Assembly (NCBI GenBank): GCA_903877935.1
Contig: CAIRGA010000146.1
Span: 1-46,434, forward strand
DNA from: an uncultured Hyphomicrobiales bacterium
GTDB taxonomy: Bacteria; Pseudomonadota; Alphaproteobacteria; Rhizobiales; Beijerinckiaceae
DNA length: 46,434 nucleotides
Direction of reading: 5' to 3'
This document shows positions 1 through 8,805 of this stretch, in pieces (within the stretch, counting starts at the first letter, position 1; every line of letters begins with the position of its first letter). The translations under genes were made by a program, and so were the position numbers. The notes beneath the pieces were generated by a model. It saw only the letters and a list, made by a program, of their open reading frames with translations. It had not been told where the DNA came from and did no database searches.

Positions 1-397
1 CCTCGCTGTGCACAACCTTTGTTGGATAGGATGAGTCATTCATTTTAAAAGATCCTGTTTAAGTGGGCCCAAGCTTGGATGAAACCTAGCAGAGATCGGG
101 CCGGAAATACAGTTGAACCGCACCCTTCGTTAGAATTCCGAATTTATCGTAGCAAAAGCACTCGCCAATGAGTGACGCTTCAAAGGGACTAATTTAAAAT
201 GATGTCATGAGTTGAAATTCTTTTTTTGTTATTATATACTTTGAAAGTTGAGTGTTCGTTTATCTTTTAATCTGTTCTGTTTTTGTTTTTATTGCCTAAA
301 TTATTTTTTAAAGTGCCAAATAGCATTTTATTTAAATCAACTTTACGGCATTAATTGAATAAAATCTTGCCTTTAACCCGTTCAATCAATTTTAAAA
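1..397. other. AT-rich region upstream of mucR
   Basis: No gene is visible here in any frame, and the upstream neighbour lies outside the window. From about 180 to 397 the DNA is strikingly AT-rich, with long T and A runs, unlike the coding DNA that follows. MucR-type regulators are known to bind AT-rich DNA and often repress their own gene, so this stretch is a reasonable place for the mucR promoter and an autoregulatory site. I could not pick out a convincing -35/-10 pair. Confidence 0.4.
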
Positions 398-835
398 ATG
401 GATCATTGTTCCATGAGTGTTCAAACGTCATCGACTGCGATCATCGAGCTCACCGCCGATATTGTTTCCGCCTATGTCAGCCACAATATTGTAAGCCCCT
501 CGGAGCTTCCAAACCTTATTCATGATGTTTACGACGCACTGATTTATTTTAGACCCGCCGAGAGCTATGTGGAGGTAACCGAACCGGTGAAGCCTGCCGT
601 TTCGGTCAAAAAATCAATAACGCCCGATTTCCTGATCTGCCTCGAAGATGGCAAGAAATTTAAATCGTTGAAACGGCATTTGCGCTCGCAATATGGCATG
701 TCACCGGACGATTACCGCGAAAAATGGGGACTTCCGCACGATTACCCGATGGTTGCGCCCAATTATGCCACCGCTCGTTCGGCCTTGGCCAAAGAAATGG
801 GTCTCGGTCAAAGCCGCCGCACGGCGCGTAAATAA
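398..835 (+). CDS. mucR: MucR/Ros family transcriptional regulator, zinc ligands degenerate
   Basis: Small DNA-binding regulator of the Ros/MucR family, which in alphaproteobacteria controls exopolysaccharide, motility and virulence or symbiosis genes. The N-terminal part (IELTADIVSAYVSHN, about residues 16-30) is the conserved oligomerisation region. The C-terminal prokaryotic zinc-finger domain covers about residues 76-125, ending in the typical DYREKWGLP...YPMVAPNYA. Of the four positions that bind zinc in Ros (C79, C82, H92, H97), only the first Cys (C81) and first His (H94) remain. The second Cys is Asp84 and the second His is Tyr99. Zinc-free family members are known in Mesorhizobium, so the fold may stand without full coordination. 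The start may be the internal Met at 413 (MSVQTSS), which matches usual family length better; neither start has a clear ribosome-binding site. Confidence 0.93.
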   Translation: MDHCSMSVQTSSTAIIELTADIVSAYVSHNIVSPSELPNLIHDVYDALIYFRPAESYVEVTEPVKPAVSVKKSITPDFLICLEDGKKFKSLKRHLRSQYGMSPDDYREKWGLPHDYPMVAPNYATARSALAKEMGLGQSRRTARK

Positions 836-857
836 CCCACCCATAACCGCAAAGACG

Positions 858-884
858 AAGGAGGCATGCCTTTTGCCTCCTTTT
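858..884 (+). terminator. Rho-independent terminator after mucR
   Basis: A perfect 9-bp stem (AAGGAGGCA / TGCCTCCTT) closes a 7-base loop and ends in a short T run, 22 bases past the mucR stop codon. Confidence 0.75.
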
Positions 885-1008
885 CTTCGCTTCGTCGATG
901 ATTTGACGCATTGTTGTTTTGACGGAAACTGCCTAAATAGCATTCATCCGGAAGGGCCTCGGCCTGACCGTCTTTTCCAACCGATGAACAGAACCTAGGG
1001 AGACCGCC

Positions 1009-1605
1009 ATGTTCAGCCTTCCCGAACTACCTTACGCCTATGATGCGCTTCAGCCTTATATGTCGAAGGAAACCCTCGAATATCATCACGACAAGCATCA
1101 CCTTGCTTACGTGAACAACGGCAATAATCTGGTCAAGGGTACCGAATTCGAGGGCAAGTCGCTCGAAGAAATCGTTGTCGGCTCCCATGGCAAAAATGCG
1201 CCCCTCTTCAACAATGCGGGCCAGCATTACAACCACATGCATTTCTGGCATTGGATGAAGCCCAATGGTGGCGGCGCCATTCCAGGCAAGATCGAAAAAG
1301 CCATCGTCTCGGACATCGGCTCGGTCGACAAGTTCAAGGAAGATTTCATCGCTGCCGGCACGACCCAGTTCGGCTCCGGCTGGGCATGGCTCGCGGTGAA
1401 GGACGGCAAGCTCGTCGTCGCCAAGACGCCAAATGGTGAGAGCCCGCTCGTCATGGGCGCGAAGCCGATCCTCGGCGTCGACGTTTGGGAGCACTCCTAT
1501 TACATCGATTATCGCAACCGTCGCCCTGACTATCTCAAAGCCTTCGTTGATCACCTGATCAACTGGGATTATGTGCTCGAAATGTACGAAGCAGCGACCA
1601 AGTAA
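1009..1605 (+). CDS. sodB: Superoxide dismutase, iron type
   Basis: Converts superoxide to hydrogen peroxide and oxygen, normally in the cytoplasm as a dimer. The 198-residue length is normal. The four metal ligands are visible: H26 (EYHHDKHH), H76 (YNHMHFW), and D158 and H162 (DVWEHSYY). Gln72 in NNAGQHYNH sits where iron enzymes carry the active-site Gln, which favours an Fe or cambialistic enzyme over a strict Mn one. A good ribosome-binding site (AGGGAGA) precedes the ATG by about 7 bases. There is no signal peptide. The gene is monocistronic, with its own terminator, between mucR and a convergent alcohol dehydrogenase gene. Confidence 0.96.
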   Translation: MFSLPELPYAYDALQPYMSKETLEYHHDKHHLAYVNNGNNLVKGTEFEGKSLEEIVVGSHGKNAPLFNNAGQHYNHMHFWHWMKPNGGGAIPGKIEKAIVSDIGSVDKFKEDFIAAGTTQFGSGWAWLAVKDGKLVVAKTPNGESPLVMGAKPILGVDVWEHSYYIDYRNRRPDYLKAFVDHLINWDYVLEMYEAATK

Positions 1606-1617
1606 TCGACTGAATAA

Positions 1618-1645
1618 AAAAGGGGCCGCAAGGCCCCTTTTCTTT
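1618..1645. terminator. Bidirectional terminator between sodB and the alcohol dehydrogenase gene
   Basis: A 10-bp perfect stem (AAAAGGGGCC / GGCCCCTTTT) with a GCAA tetraloop lies between two convergent genes. The A run on one side and T run on the other would serve both strands. Confidence 0.85.
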
Positions 1646-1661
1646 GCGCGATCGGATCAGG

Positions 1662-2795
1662 CTAATAGACTTCACGCAACATAGCGAGATAATCCGCTTC
1701 CTTTGCCGGTCTCGCATTGGTGGCGTGCGTGTGATCAAGCATTGCCGCTTTGGATATTGTTTCCAAAAGAGAATCGGGAACGCCGATTTCTTTTAAGGTA
1801 GCTGGCAATCCAAGTTTTTTACTAAAATCAGCCATGAAAGCCGCGAGATCATCTTTCGCGCCAATCCCGACCGCCTGTTTTAATCTTGGATAGGTCGAAT
1901 TGCCCCCAACCGCCTCGTTAAAGCGCAACACCGGCGGCAGAAGGATCGCGTTAAGCGTTCCATGGTGCAACCGTAATTCTCTATATCCACCAAGGGGATG
2001 GGAGAGGGCATGCACCGCACCAAGCCCCTTTTGGAACGCCAAAGCGCCCTCCATCGCGGCAATCATCATCTCGCGTCGAGCGGGTAAATTCTTAGGATTT
2101 TCAACCACTTGCGGCAAAGCCACCATCGCCCGCTCCAACCCATCAATCGCAATTGCCGCCGCCACCGGATTATCAACAGGCGAAATAAAGCATTCAATAC
2201 AATGACTTATAGCATCCATGCCGGTCGCAGCGGTGAGCATAGGCGGCAAGCCGAGCGTCAATTCCGGGTCACAAATCGCCCGTTTCGGGATCAAAAACGG
2301 CGATAAAAGCCCCAATTTCCGACCATCCTTAAAACTGATAATCGCCCCTCTTCCAACCTCACTCCCGGTCCCGGCAGTCGTCGGAATCGCCAAAACCGGC
2401 GCTGTTTTAGCCGTAATCTTGGCCATTCCACCGTTAATTACCGCAAAATCAGCCAGATTTCCCTCGTGATGGGCCAAGACGGCAACGGCCTTCGCCAAAT
2501 CCATCGCCGAGCCACCGCCCAAGGCAATCATCCCGTCACATTTTTCCGCCCGATACACTAAAAGCGCCTCAAAAGCCGCTTCTTCGGTCGGGTTGGCCGG
2601 AGTTTCATCAAAAATCGGGGTCTTTTGATCAATTCCGCCGTCTTTTAGGACATGCTCCAACACGCCCGCAGCCACGATCCCGCGATCGGTGATGATCAAA
2701 GGCCTGTCAATGCCCGCCGCCCTCAAATCCTCGGCCAAAAAACGTCGCGCACCTGAATCCAAGCGAATTGTGGTCAAATAGGATATCAAAGCCAC
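1662..2795 (-). CDS. Iron-containing (group III) alcohol dehydrogenase
   Basis: NAD(P)-dependent alcohol/aldehyde oxidoreductase of the Fe-ADH family. The substrate cannot be read from sequence. The N-terminal Rossmann-like half has GGGSAMD at about residues 93-99 (pyrophosphate binding) and PTTAGTGSE at 138-146. The metal ligands of the C-terminal helical half are D194 and H198 (GMDAISHCIE), H262 (AVHALSHPLGG) and H278 (HHG). Its length of 377 is typical. The start is GTG, behind a strong GGGAGGA ribosome-binding site. No pathway partner lies next to it: sodB is convergent and rplY divergent. FucO-like and 4-hydroxybutyrate dehydrogenase-like roles are both possible. Confidence 0.9.
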   Translation of the reverse strand: MALISYLTTIRLDSGARRFLAEDLRAAGIDRPLIITDRGIVAAGVLEHVLKDGGIDQKTPIFDETPANPTEEAAFEALLVYRAEKCDGMIALGGGSAMDLAKAVAVLAHHEGNLADFAVINGGMAKITAKTAPVLAIPTTAGTGSEVGRGAIISFKDGRKLGLLSPFLIPKRAICDPELTLGLPPMLTAATGMDAISHCIECFISPVDNPVAAAIAIDGLERAMVALPQVVENPKNLPARREMMIAAMEGALAFQKGLGAVHALSHPLGGYRELRLHHGTLNAILLPPVLRFNEAVGGNSTYPRLKQAVGIGAKDDLAAFMADFSKKLGLPATLKEIGVPDSLLETISKAAMLDHTHATNARPAKEADYLAMLREVY

Positions 2796-3046
2796 GTTAT
2801 TCCTCCCATTTTTGGCATTTTCGACGCATTTTACACGCCCGTCGCGCCACCCTTTAAACCCGATGTGATCTTATTCGTGTCCGCCTGACAAGTCTTTGAA
2901 AGCGCATTCAGAAAAGATTGTCAGCGCCCCATATTTGGTTTAATGACCCGCTTGCGTCACATCGACACCCTTGGAGGCGTTGACGCACCCAACCGGCCGT
3001 CGGATCGGCTCGATCCAGGCGGCTTCTTTTTTGAAGGAATATGATC

Positions 3047-3688
3047 ATGTCCAATGCTGCAAAGCAGATTGATGCGGCGGTCCGCGCGTCGAACGGCAAG
3101 GGGGCCGCTCGTGCAGTTCGTCGTGAAGGCCGCGTCCCGGCCGTTATCTATGGCGGTGGCGCTGAGCCAACCTCCATTTCGCTCGATTTCAACGCGACCA
3201 AGAAGTTGATTTTCGCTGGCCACTTTCTTACGACCGTTTTCGAGGTCAATGTGGACGGCAAGAAGATCCGCGTCATTCCGCGCGATTATCAACTCGACCC
3301 AATTCGCGACCAACCGCTCCACGTGGATTTTCTTCGCCTGACGGCAGGCCAGAAGATTAAGGTCGAAGTTCCTGTTCACGTGATTAATCAATTGGCATCA
3401 CCAGGCATTAAGCGCGGTGGCGCTGTAAACCTCGTGCAGCACTCGATTGAAATGATGGTACCGCCAGACGCAATTCCCGACGGCGTGAATGTTGATTTGA
3501 CCGGCGTTGAAATCGGCAAGTCGATCCATGTCTCCATGATCAAGTTGCCAGAAAACTGCACGGCCGTTGATAAGTCGGATTTCACGATCCTGACGATCGT
3601 CGCAACCGGCGGCATGAAGGACGAGCCAGCTGGCGACGCGGCAGCCCCTGCTGCTGCTGCAGCAAAAGCGGCTCCTGCCAAGAAGTAA
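3047..3688 (+). CDS. rplY: 50S ribosomal protein L25/general stress protein Ctc
   Basis: Long (TL5/Ctc-type) bL25 that binds 5S rRNA in the large ribosomal subunit. The first 95 or so residues form the L25 beta-barrel (REGRVPAVIYGG, VDFLRL). The rest is the Ctc C-terminal domain (PVHVINQLASPGIKRGG) with an Ala/Lys/Pro-rich tail. The ORF track starts at 3041, but the ribosome-binding site GAAGGA (3033-3038) is only 2 bases from that ATG and 8 from the in-frame ATG at 3047, so I prefer 3047 (MSNAAKQ). It is followed by pth as in many alphaproteobacteria, though a strong terminator stands between them. Confidence 0.95.
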   Translation: MSNAAKQIDAAVRASNGKGAARAVRREGRVPAVIYGGGAEPTSISLDFNATKKLIFAGHFLTTVFEVNVDGKKIRVIPRDYQLDPIRDQPLHVDFLRLTAGQKIKVEVPVHVINQLASPGIKRGGAVNLVQHSIEMMVPPDAIPDGVNVDLTGVEIGKSIHVSMIKLPENCTAVDKSDFTILTIVATGGMKDEPAGDAAAPAAAAAKAAPAKK

Positions 3689-3713
3689 TCAGCGGCTAGC
3701 CGCATCGATTAGG

Positions 3714-3744
3714 CGCGCCGCGGGTCTCTCGCGGCGCGTTTTTT
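3714..3744 (+). terminator. Rho-independent terminator after rplY
   Basis: A 9-bp GC-only stem (CGCGCCGCG / CGCGGCGCG), a 7-base loop and six Ts. It would limit read-through from rplY into pth, which starts about 30 bases further on. Confidence 0.9.
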
Positions 3745-3776
3745 ATGATCATTGCAACGCATGATAAGAAGCTCCA

Positions 3777-4373
3777 ATGCTCCTCTTTGTAGGTCTCGGC
3801 AATCCCGGCTCACGCTATGTCGGCAATCGCCATAATATCGGCTTCATGGCGGTCGAGGAAATCGCGCGCCTTTATAAAGCTGCACCTTGGCGAAGGCGCT
3901 TTCAAGGCGCTGTGACCGAGGTAACAATTGGTTCGGAAAAAACGCTGCTCTTGTTGCCCGAGACCTTCATGAATGAATCCGGCCGTGCCGTTCAAGAAGC
4001 CATGCAGTTTTATAAAATTGCACTTAAAGATATTATCGTCTTCCACGACGAACTCGATCTGCCGCGCACTAAAATGCGCGTGAAGTTAGGTGGAGGCAAT
4101 GCTGGCCATAATGGCCTTCGTTCTATCACCGCCCAATGTGGCAATGAATATCGCCGCGTTCGGCTCGGCATCGGCCATCCGGGGCACAAAGATGCCGTTC
4201 ATGGATTCGTCTTGAGCGATTTTTCTAAAGGCGACCGCGAATGGGTCTCGGACCTTTGCCGCGCGGTTGCTGATAACGCTCCACTGCTAACGTCGAGCCA
4301 AGATTCAAGCTTTCAAAGCAAAGTACATCTGCAGATGGAAGCACGGGGATGGGGCGAGGAGAAGGAACAATAG
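3777..4373 (+). CDS. pth: Peptidyl-tRNA hydrolase
   Basis: Cleaves the ester bond of peptidyl-tRNA released from stalled ribosomes and so recycles tRNA. Family hallmarks are all present: GLGNPGSRY at 6-14 with N9, the catalytic base H19 in NRHNIGF, N66 in TFMNESG, D91 in HDELDLP and N112 in GHNGL. The 198-residue length is normal. The gene order rplY-pth-ychF is widespread in bacteria and supports the call. Confidence 0.96.
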   Translation: MLLFVGLGNPGSRYVGNRHNIGFMAVEEIARLYKAAPWRRRFQGAVTEVTIGSEKTLLLLPETFMNESGRAVQEAMQFYKIALKDIIVFHDELDLPRTKMRVKLGGGNAGHNGLRSITAQCGNEYRRVRLGIGHPGHKDAVHGFVLSDFSKGDREWVSDLCRAVADNAPLLTSSQDSSFQSKVHLQMEARGWGEEKEQ

Positions 4374-4449
4374 TCGTCCTCCTTGCCTTTTGTCTCATTT
4401 CCCGACACAACCACGCTCAATCATTTCATCACACGGGTTTTAAATCACC

Positions 4450-5547
4450 ATGGGTTTCAAATGCGGCATCGTCGGACTGCCTAATGTCGGCAAATCGACC
4501 CTCTTCAACGCACTCACGCAGACAGCGGCGGCACAGGCGGCGAATTATCCGTTTTGTACCATTGAGCCGAACGTCGGCGACGTTGCCGTTCCTGACCCGC
4601 GTATTGAGGCGCTGGCGGCCATTGCGGGCTCAAAAGAAATAATTCCTACCCGCATCACCTTCGTCGACATTGCCGGTATCGTACGCGGGGCGTCGAAGGG
4701 CGAAGGTCTTGGCAATCAGTTCCTCGCCAACATCCGAGAGGTCGATGCCATTGCCCATGTTGTGCGCTGTTTTGAAGATGGCGACATCACCCATGTTGAA
4801 GGTAAGATTGATCCGCTGGCTGATATTGAAACGATTGAAACCGAGTTGATGCTTGCCGATCTCGATAGTCTCGAGAAGCGCATCGTTCCGCTTGAGAAAA
4901 AGGCCAAGAGCGGTGACAAAGACGCGAAAGAACAGGTCGACATTATGTCGCGTTGTTTGGCTCTCTTGCGCGAAGGCCGCCCTGCCCGCTTGGTCGAGCG
5001 CTCGACGGAAGAAGAACGCACTTTCCGCATGTTAACACTACTGACCGCCAAACCAGTGCTGTATGTTTGCAATGTCGAAGAAGCCTCCGCACATGATGGT
5101 AACGCCTTCTCGGCCCGCGTGATGGACTACGCCAAAAAAGAAGGCGCAAAAGCCGTCGTCGTGTCCGCACAAATCGAGAGTGAAATTGCGGTGATGGAAG
5201 CCGTTGACCAGAAAGATTATCTCGACGCTGTTGGCCTTGATGAGCCCGGCCTTAACCGCGTAATACGTGCCGGGTACGAACTCTTGGATCTCGTGACTTA
5301 TTTCACCGTCGGCCCGAAAGAAGCACGCGCCTGGACGATTTCAAAAGGTACAAAAGGCCCAGCAGCTGCAGGTGTTATCCATACGGATTTCGAAAAGGGC
5401 TATATCCGCGCTGAAACCATCGCTTACGACGACTACATCGCCAACAAAGGCGAAGCCGGCGCGCGCGACGCGGGCAAGTTCCGCTTAGAAGGAAAAGAAT
5501 ATGTCGTCGCTGATGGCGATGTATTGCATTTCCGTTTTGCCAATTAA
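4450..5547 (+). CDS. ychF: Redox-regulated ATPase YchF (Obg family)
   Basis: P-loop NTPase of the Obg/HflX superfamily that prefers ATP and binds ribosomes. It is linked to stress and translation control. The P-loop GLPNVGKS spans residues 9-16 and the Walker B/switch II region is FVDIAGIVRGASKGEGLG. The G4 position reads NVEE (208-211) instead of NKxD, the known reason why YchF prefers ATP. A helical domain lies in the middle and the TGS domain at the C-terminus (LVTYFTVGPKEARAW...). Length 365 is standard. Its stop codon overlaps the stop of the convergent dehydrogenase gene, leaving no room for a terminator. Confidence 0.96.
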   Translation: MGFKCGIVGLPNVGKSTLFNALTQTAAAQAANYPFCTIEPNVGDVAVPDPRIEALAAIAGSKEIIPTRITFVDIAGIVRGASKGEGLGNQFLANIREVDAIAHVVRCFEDGDITHVEGKIDPLADIETIETELMLADLDSLEKRIVPLEKKAKSGDKDAKEQVDIMSRCLALLREGRPARLVERSTEEERTFRMLTLLTAKPVLYVCNVEEASAHDGNAFSARVMDYAKKEGAKAVVVSAQIESEIAVMEAVDQKDYLDAVGLDEPGLNRVIRAGYELLDLVTYFTVGPKEARAWTISKGTKGPAAAGVIHTDFEKGYIRAETIAYDDYIANKGEAGARDAGKFRLEGKEYVVADGDVLHFRFAN

Positions 5548-6308
5548 GGCATCAGCTGCCCGCCATTAACTTCAATAACCTGCCCGGTAACATAACCGGA
5601 CAGGCTGTCGGAGGCGAGATAGAGAAACGTTCCCGCGCACTCTTCGGCCACTCCTAAACGTCCCATCGGGATCGATTGCCGCATCGCTTCAATCTGTTGT
5701 GCATTGGAATAGCGTTCATGAAACGGAGTCGCAATCGTGCCCGGAGACACGGCATTCACGCGGATGCGGGAGCTGATCAATTCTTTCGCCATGCCTTTTG
5801 TGAAGGCTGAAACAAACGCCTTTGTGGAAGCGTAAAGTACAGCACCACCACCGCCGCCGTTACGTGCGGCTATCGATGAAACATTGATTATATTGCCCGA
5901 GCCTTGCGCTTTCATGATGTCAGCAGCGGCTTGCATGAATTTAATCACCGAACGAATATTTAAATCCAACACGCGATCATAATGATCATCGGTAATTTCA
6001 GCGAGCATTTTGCGCCCCAGCATCCCACCCGCATTATTAATCAAAATATCAAGGCGACCAAACTGCTTGATCGTATCGGCCACAACCCGTGCAGGCACTG
6101 CTTTATCGATCACGTCACCATGACATAGCGCTGCTTCACCACCCGCTGATGCGATATCAGCCGCAACGGCTTCGGCTTCGGCCTTTGATGCATTGTAATG
6201 CACCATCACGTTAGCACCATTTGCGGCAAATGCTTTGGCTGCAGCGGCACCAATACCGGTAGAGCCACCCGTTACGAGCACGACTTTATTGTGAAGGTCC
6301 ACAATCAT
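5544..6308 (-). CDS. Short-chain dehydrogenase/reductase (SDR)
   Basis: Classical SDR of 254 residues using NAD(P)H; the substrate is unknown. The cofactor motif TGGSTGIG spans 13-20, NNAGG spans 91-95, and the catalytic set is N117, S145, Y159 and K163 (YASTK). The PG motif and the C-terminal GQVIEVNGGQ are typical of FabG-like and sugar- or ketone-reducing members. A glycine run (five Gs, 151-155) sits between the catalytic Ser and Tyr. It lies 35 bases after apt on the same strand and could be read with apt and mtnP. Its stop overlaps the ychF stop codon. Confidence 0.88.
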   Translation of the reverse strand: MIVDLHNKVVLVTGGSTGIGAAAAKAFAANGANVMVHYNASKAEAEAVAADIASAGGEAALCHGDVIDKAVPARVVADTIKQFGRLDILINNAGGMLGRKMLAEITDDHYDRVLDLNIRSVIKFMQAAADIMKAQGSGNIINVSSIAARNGGGGGAVLYASTKAFVSAFTKGMAKELISSRIRVNAVSPGTIATPFHERYSNAQQIEAMRQSIPMGRLGVAEECAGTFLYLASDSLSGYVTGQVIEVNGGQLMP

Positions 6309-6343
6309 ACGCTTTACTTTCTCATCACATGAAACGCTGTGAA

Positions 6344-6889
6344 TTAATGCCCGTCAAAGGCAATTAATGTTCTAACCGGTACGCCAAGTGCCTCTAATTT
6401 CGCTCGTCCGCCGAGCTCTGGTAAATCAATCACAAAACAGGCGGCTACCACTTCCGCACCCATCTTCTGTAAAAGCTTCGTCGCACCTTCGGCCGTTCCA
6501 CCCGTCGCTATTAGGTCATCAATCAAGATGACCTTTTCACCGGGCTTCACCGCGTCAGTGTGAACTTCCATTTCATCGACGCCATATTCAAGCGAATAGG
6601 CAATCGAAACGGTTGTGTGCGGAAGTTTGCCCTTCTTACGGATGGGAATAAATCCTGCGGAAAGCTGATGTGCAACCGCGCCACCTAAAATAAATCCACG
6701 CGCTTCCATACCGGCTACTTGATCGATTTTACTACCCGCAAAGGGCTGTACCAACTCATCAATGGCACGACGAAACGCCCGGGCATTACCGAGCAAAGTG
6801 GTAATGTCCCGAAACATGATGCCGGGCTTTGGATAATCCGGAATAGAGCGGATCGAGTCACGCAGGAAATTCGTCGTCGATTGTGTCAT
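6344..6889 (-). CDS. apt: Adenine phosphoribosyltransferase
   Basis: Makes AMP from adenine and PRPP in one step of purine salvage. The PRPP-binding loop [16 protein letters not shown] (about residues 120-135) and [17 protein letters not shown] are diagnostic. Length 181 is standard. It lies 51 bases after mtnP on the same strand. Adenine released by MtnP is the substrate of this enzyme, so the pair forms a complete salvage step for methylthioadenosine made in polyamine and homoserine-lactone synthesis. Confidence 0.95.
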   Translation of the reverse strand: MTQSTTNFLRDSIRSIPDYPKPGIMFRDITTLLGNARAFRRAIDELVQPFAGSKIDQVAGMEARGFILGGAVAHQLSAGFIPIRKKGKLPHTTVSIAYSLEYGVDEMEVHTDAVKPGEKVILIDDLIATGGTAEGATKLLQKMGAEVVAACFVIDLPELGGRAKLEALGVPVRTLIAFDGH

Positions 6890-6940
6890 TAATCTTATCC
6901 ATCTCTTTTATCCGCACGCTAGCACAGCCTTGCGGATCAA

Positions 6941-7816
6941 TCACGCGTTCAAAACCCGGCCGGCCACGGCATCAAGCTTGGCCAATAATGCAGGATCGCG
7001 CGCTTGTGGCGTGGTCATAATGGCAAACTCCAGCGCTTTGTGCGAGCCCACGGGGCATTCTTCCCGCATAATGGCAAAATCCTTTGCCAGACGTGCCACC
7101 AATCGTCGCGCCTTCTCCGTATTGCCATGCATGACTTGGATAACCGATTGCACATCCACCACGTCATGATCGGGATGCCAGCAATCAAAATCTGTGACCA
7201 TCGCAATTGTCGCATAGGTGATTTCGGCCTCACGCGCCAATTTGGCTTCCGGCATCGCCGTCATACCAATCACCGAACAACCTGCTGCCTTATAGGCAAG
7301 ACTCTCGGCGAGGCTTGAGAATTGCGGCCCCTCCATGCACAAATAGGTACCACCCTTTATAGCCGTGATATTCTCGATCTCCGCCGCCATGCCAATTCGT
7401 TCAACCAAACGCGGGCCTACCGGATGCGCCATCGACACGTGGGCAACGCACCCTTTGCCAAAAAAGCTTGATTCTCTCTTATGCGTTCGATCGATATATT
7501 GATCGACAAGCACAAAGGTGCCAGGCGGCAATTCCTGTTTGAAGGAACCGCAGGCGGAAAGCGAAATAAGATCGGTTACGCCCGCGCGTTTCATCGCATC
7601 GATATTCGCACGATAATTGATATCAGACGGTGAGAAGCGATGCCCACGCCCGTGACGCGGTAAAAATACAACTTCGATCGAGCCAATCGTACCCGAACGC
7701 AAAACGTCTGATGTTTCGCCCCACGGACTGGTAATGCTCAATTCGTGTAAATTCTCGATCCCCGGCAGGTCATAAACCCCCGAGCCTCCGATGATACCTA
7801 GCTTGGATTGGGACAT
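6941..7816 (-). CDS. mtnP: 5'-methylthioadenosine phosphorylase
   Basis: Splits 5'-methylthioadenosine with phosphate to adenine and methylthioribose-1-phosphate. GIIGGSGVYDLPG at the N-terminus and RHGRGHRFSPSDINYRANI mark the PNP/MTAP family. MEGPQFSS, GMTAMPEAKLAREAEI and TDFDCW place it with the adenine-specific MTAP branch, where the Asp pair contacts the 6-amino group, rather than with guanosine/inosine phosphorylases. A GGAG ribosome-binding site lies 9 bases before the ATG. It precedes apt and follows the bc1 operon, from which a strong terminator separates it. Confidence 0.94.
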   Translation of the reverse strand: MSQSKLGIIGGSGVYDLPGIENLHELSITSPWGETSDVLRSGTIGSIEVVFLPRHGRGHRFSPSDINYRANIDAMKRAGVTDLISLSACGSFKQELPPGTFVLVDQYIDRTHKRESSFFGKGCVAHVSMAHPVGPRLVERIGMAAEIENITAIKGGTYLCMEGPQFSSLAESLAYKAAGCSVIGMTAMPEAKLAREAEITYATIAMVTDFDCWHPDHDVVDVQSVIQVMHGNTEKARRLVARLAKDFAIMREECPVGSHKALEFAIMTTPQARDPALLAKLDAVAGRVLNA

Positions 7817-7876
7817 AGATTGACGCTCCGTTAGATGCGCTATTAGGCCTTAAGACAGCGGCATAACGCAACAAGA

Positions 7877-7904
7877 AAAAGGGCTCCGTTTCCGGAGCCC
7901 TTTT
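7877..7904 (-). terminator. Rho-independent terminator of the cytochrome bc1 operon
   Basis: A 12-bp stem (AAAAGGGCTCCG and its complement) with a 4-base loop. Read on the minus strand it ends in a T run, just after the cytochrome c1 stop. Confidence 0.9.
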
Positions 7905-7930
7905 CAATACGTTGCACAATCACAAAAGCT

Positions 7931-8788
7931 TTATGCGTGACCTTCGACATTTGCCCAGATCTTCTTTTTGGTGAAGTAAAGAAGACCGGCAAAGACGAGC
8001 AAGAACACGAGAGCGCGGAACGCGATTTCCTTACGTTGTTCCATGTGAGGCTCAGCGGCCCACATCAAGAACGCGGACACATCTTTGGCATATTGCTGAA
8101 CCGTCTCGGGAGCCTGTGGCTTTCCATCTGCACCCTTGAGATACGTTACAGCGCCATCCTGCAAAGGAGGTGGCATCGCAATGATGTTTCCAGGGAAATA
8201 TTTGTTATAATATTTGCCATCAGGAACGGTTACGCCAGCTGGTGCTTCTTCATAGCCCGGCAAAAGCGACGCGATATAGTCAACGCCCTGCTCTTGGTAT
8301 TGCGTGAAGATATCAAACACAAACCATGGGAAACCCCGTTCATAGGTGCGTGCCTTAGCTATCACCGAGAAGTCTGGTGGTGCGGCGCCGCCATTTGCAG
8401 CTGCCGCGGCTTGCTTATTTGGAAATGGTGCCGGCCAAAAGTCGGCCGCACGAGCCGGGCGCTCGAACATATCACCGGCATCATTTGGCCCGTCCTTGAC
8501 CTTGTATGTCGCAGCAAGTGCCGTCACCTGCTCTTTGGTGAAACCCGGCCCACCCTTTTCCGCCAAAGTGCGGAAGGCAATCTTGTTCAGCGAATGACAG
8601 TTCGAGCAAACCTCGTGGAAGACTTTAAATCCACGTTGAAGCTGAGTTTCATCATAGGTGCCGAAAGGGCCTGAGAACGACCATGTTACACGCGGCGGAA
8701 TTTCGCGTTCGTGGCTCTGGGCGAATGCCGCGCTGCTAGCAAGACCGGCAAGTGCGACTACTGCGATAAGGGTTTTGATCGATTTCAT
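7931..8788 (-). CDS. petC: Cytochrome c1 of the cytochrome bc1 complex
   Basis: Heme-c subunit of complex III that passes electrons from the Rieske protein to soluble or membrane cytochrome c. The 395-residue ORF in the track runs back through cytochrome b and is not real. Two ATGs lie at 8794 and 8788. The ribosome-binding site AGGA is 3 bases from the first and 9 from the second, so I take 8788 (MKSIKTLIAVV). A Sec signal peptide is followed by a likely cleavage at AFA|Q. The heme site is CSNCH, the axial Met lies in NIIAMPPPL, and a C-terminal anchor helix (ALVFLLVFAGLLYFT) ends in KKK. It is the third gene of petABC, 11-17 bases after petB. Being separate from cytochrome b, it argues against the fused arrangement of Bradyrhizobium. 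Confidence 0.94.
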   Translation of the reverse strand: MKSIKTLIAVVALAGLASSAAFAQSHEREIPPRVTWSFSGPFGTYDETQLQRGFKVFHEVCSNCHSLNKIAFRTLAEKGGPGFTKEQVTALAATYKVKDGPNDAGDMFERPARAADFWPAPFPNKQAAAAANGGAAPPDFSVIAKARTYERGFPWFVFDIFTQYQEQGVDYIASLLPGYEEAPAGVTVPDGKYYNKYFPGNIIAMPPPLQDGAVTYLKGADGKPQAPETVQQYAKDVSAFLMWAAEPHMEQRKEIAFRALVFLLVFAGLLYFTKKKIWANVEGHA

Positions 8789-8805
8789 CGTCATATTTCC
8801 TGATC

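Noticed and set aside
1027-1554. Long minus-strand ORFs over sodB and other genes
   Set aside because: They are shadow frames of high-confidence genes, with no family features or ribosome-binding sites.
2894-2950. Possible heat-shock (sigma-32) promoter TTGAAA...CCCCATAT upstream of rplY
   Set aside because: The two boxes are 35 bases apart, much more than the usual spacing of about 13-15.
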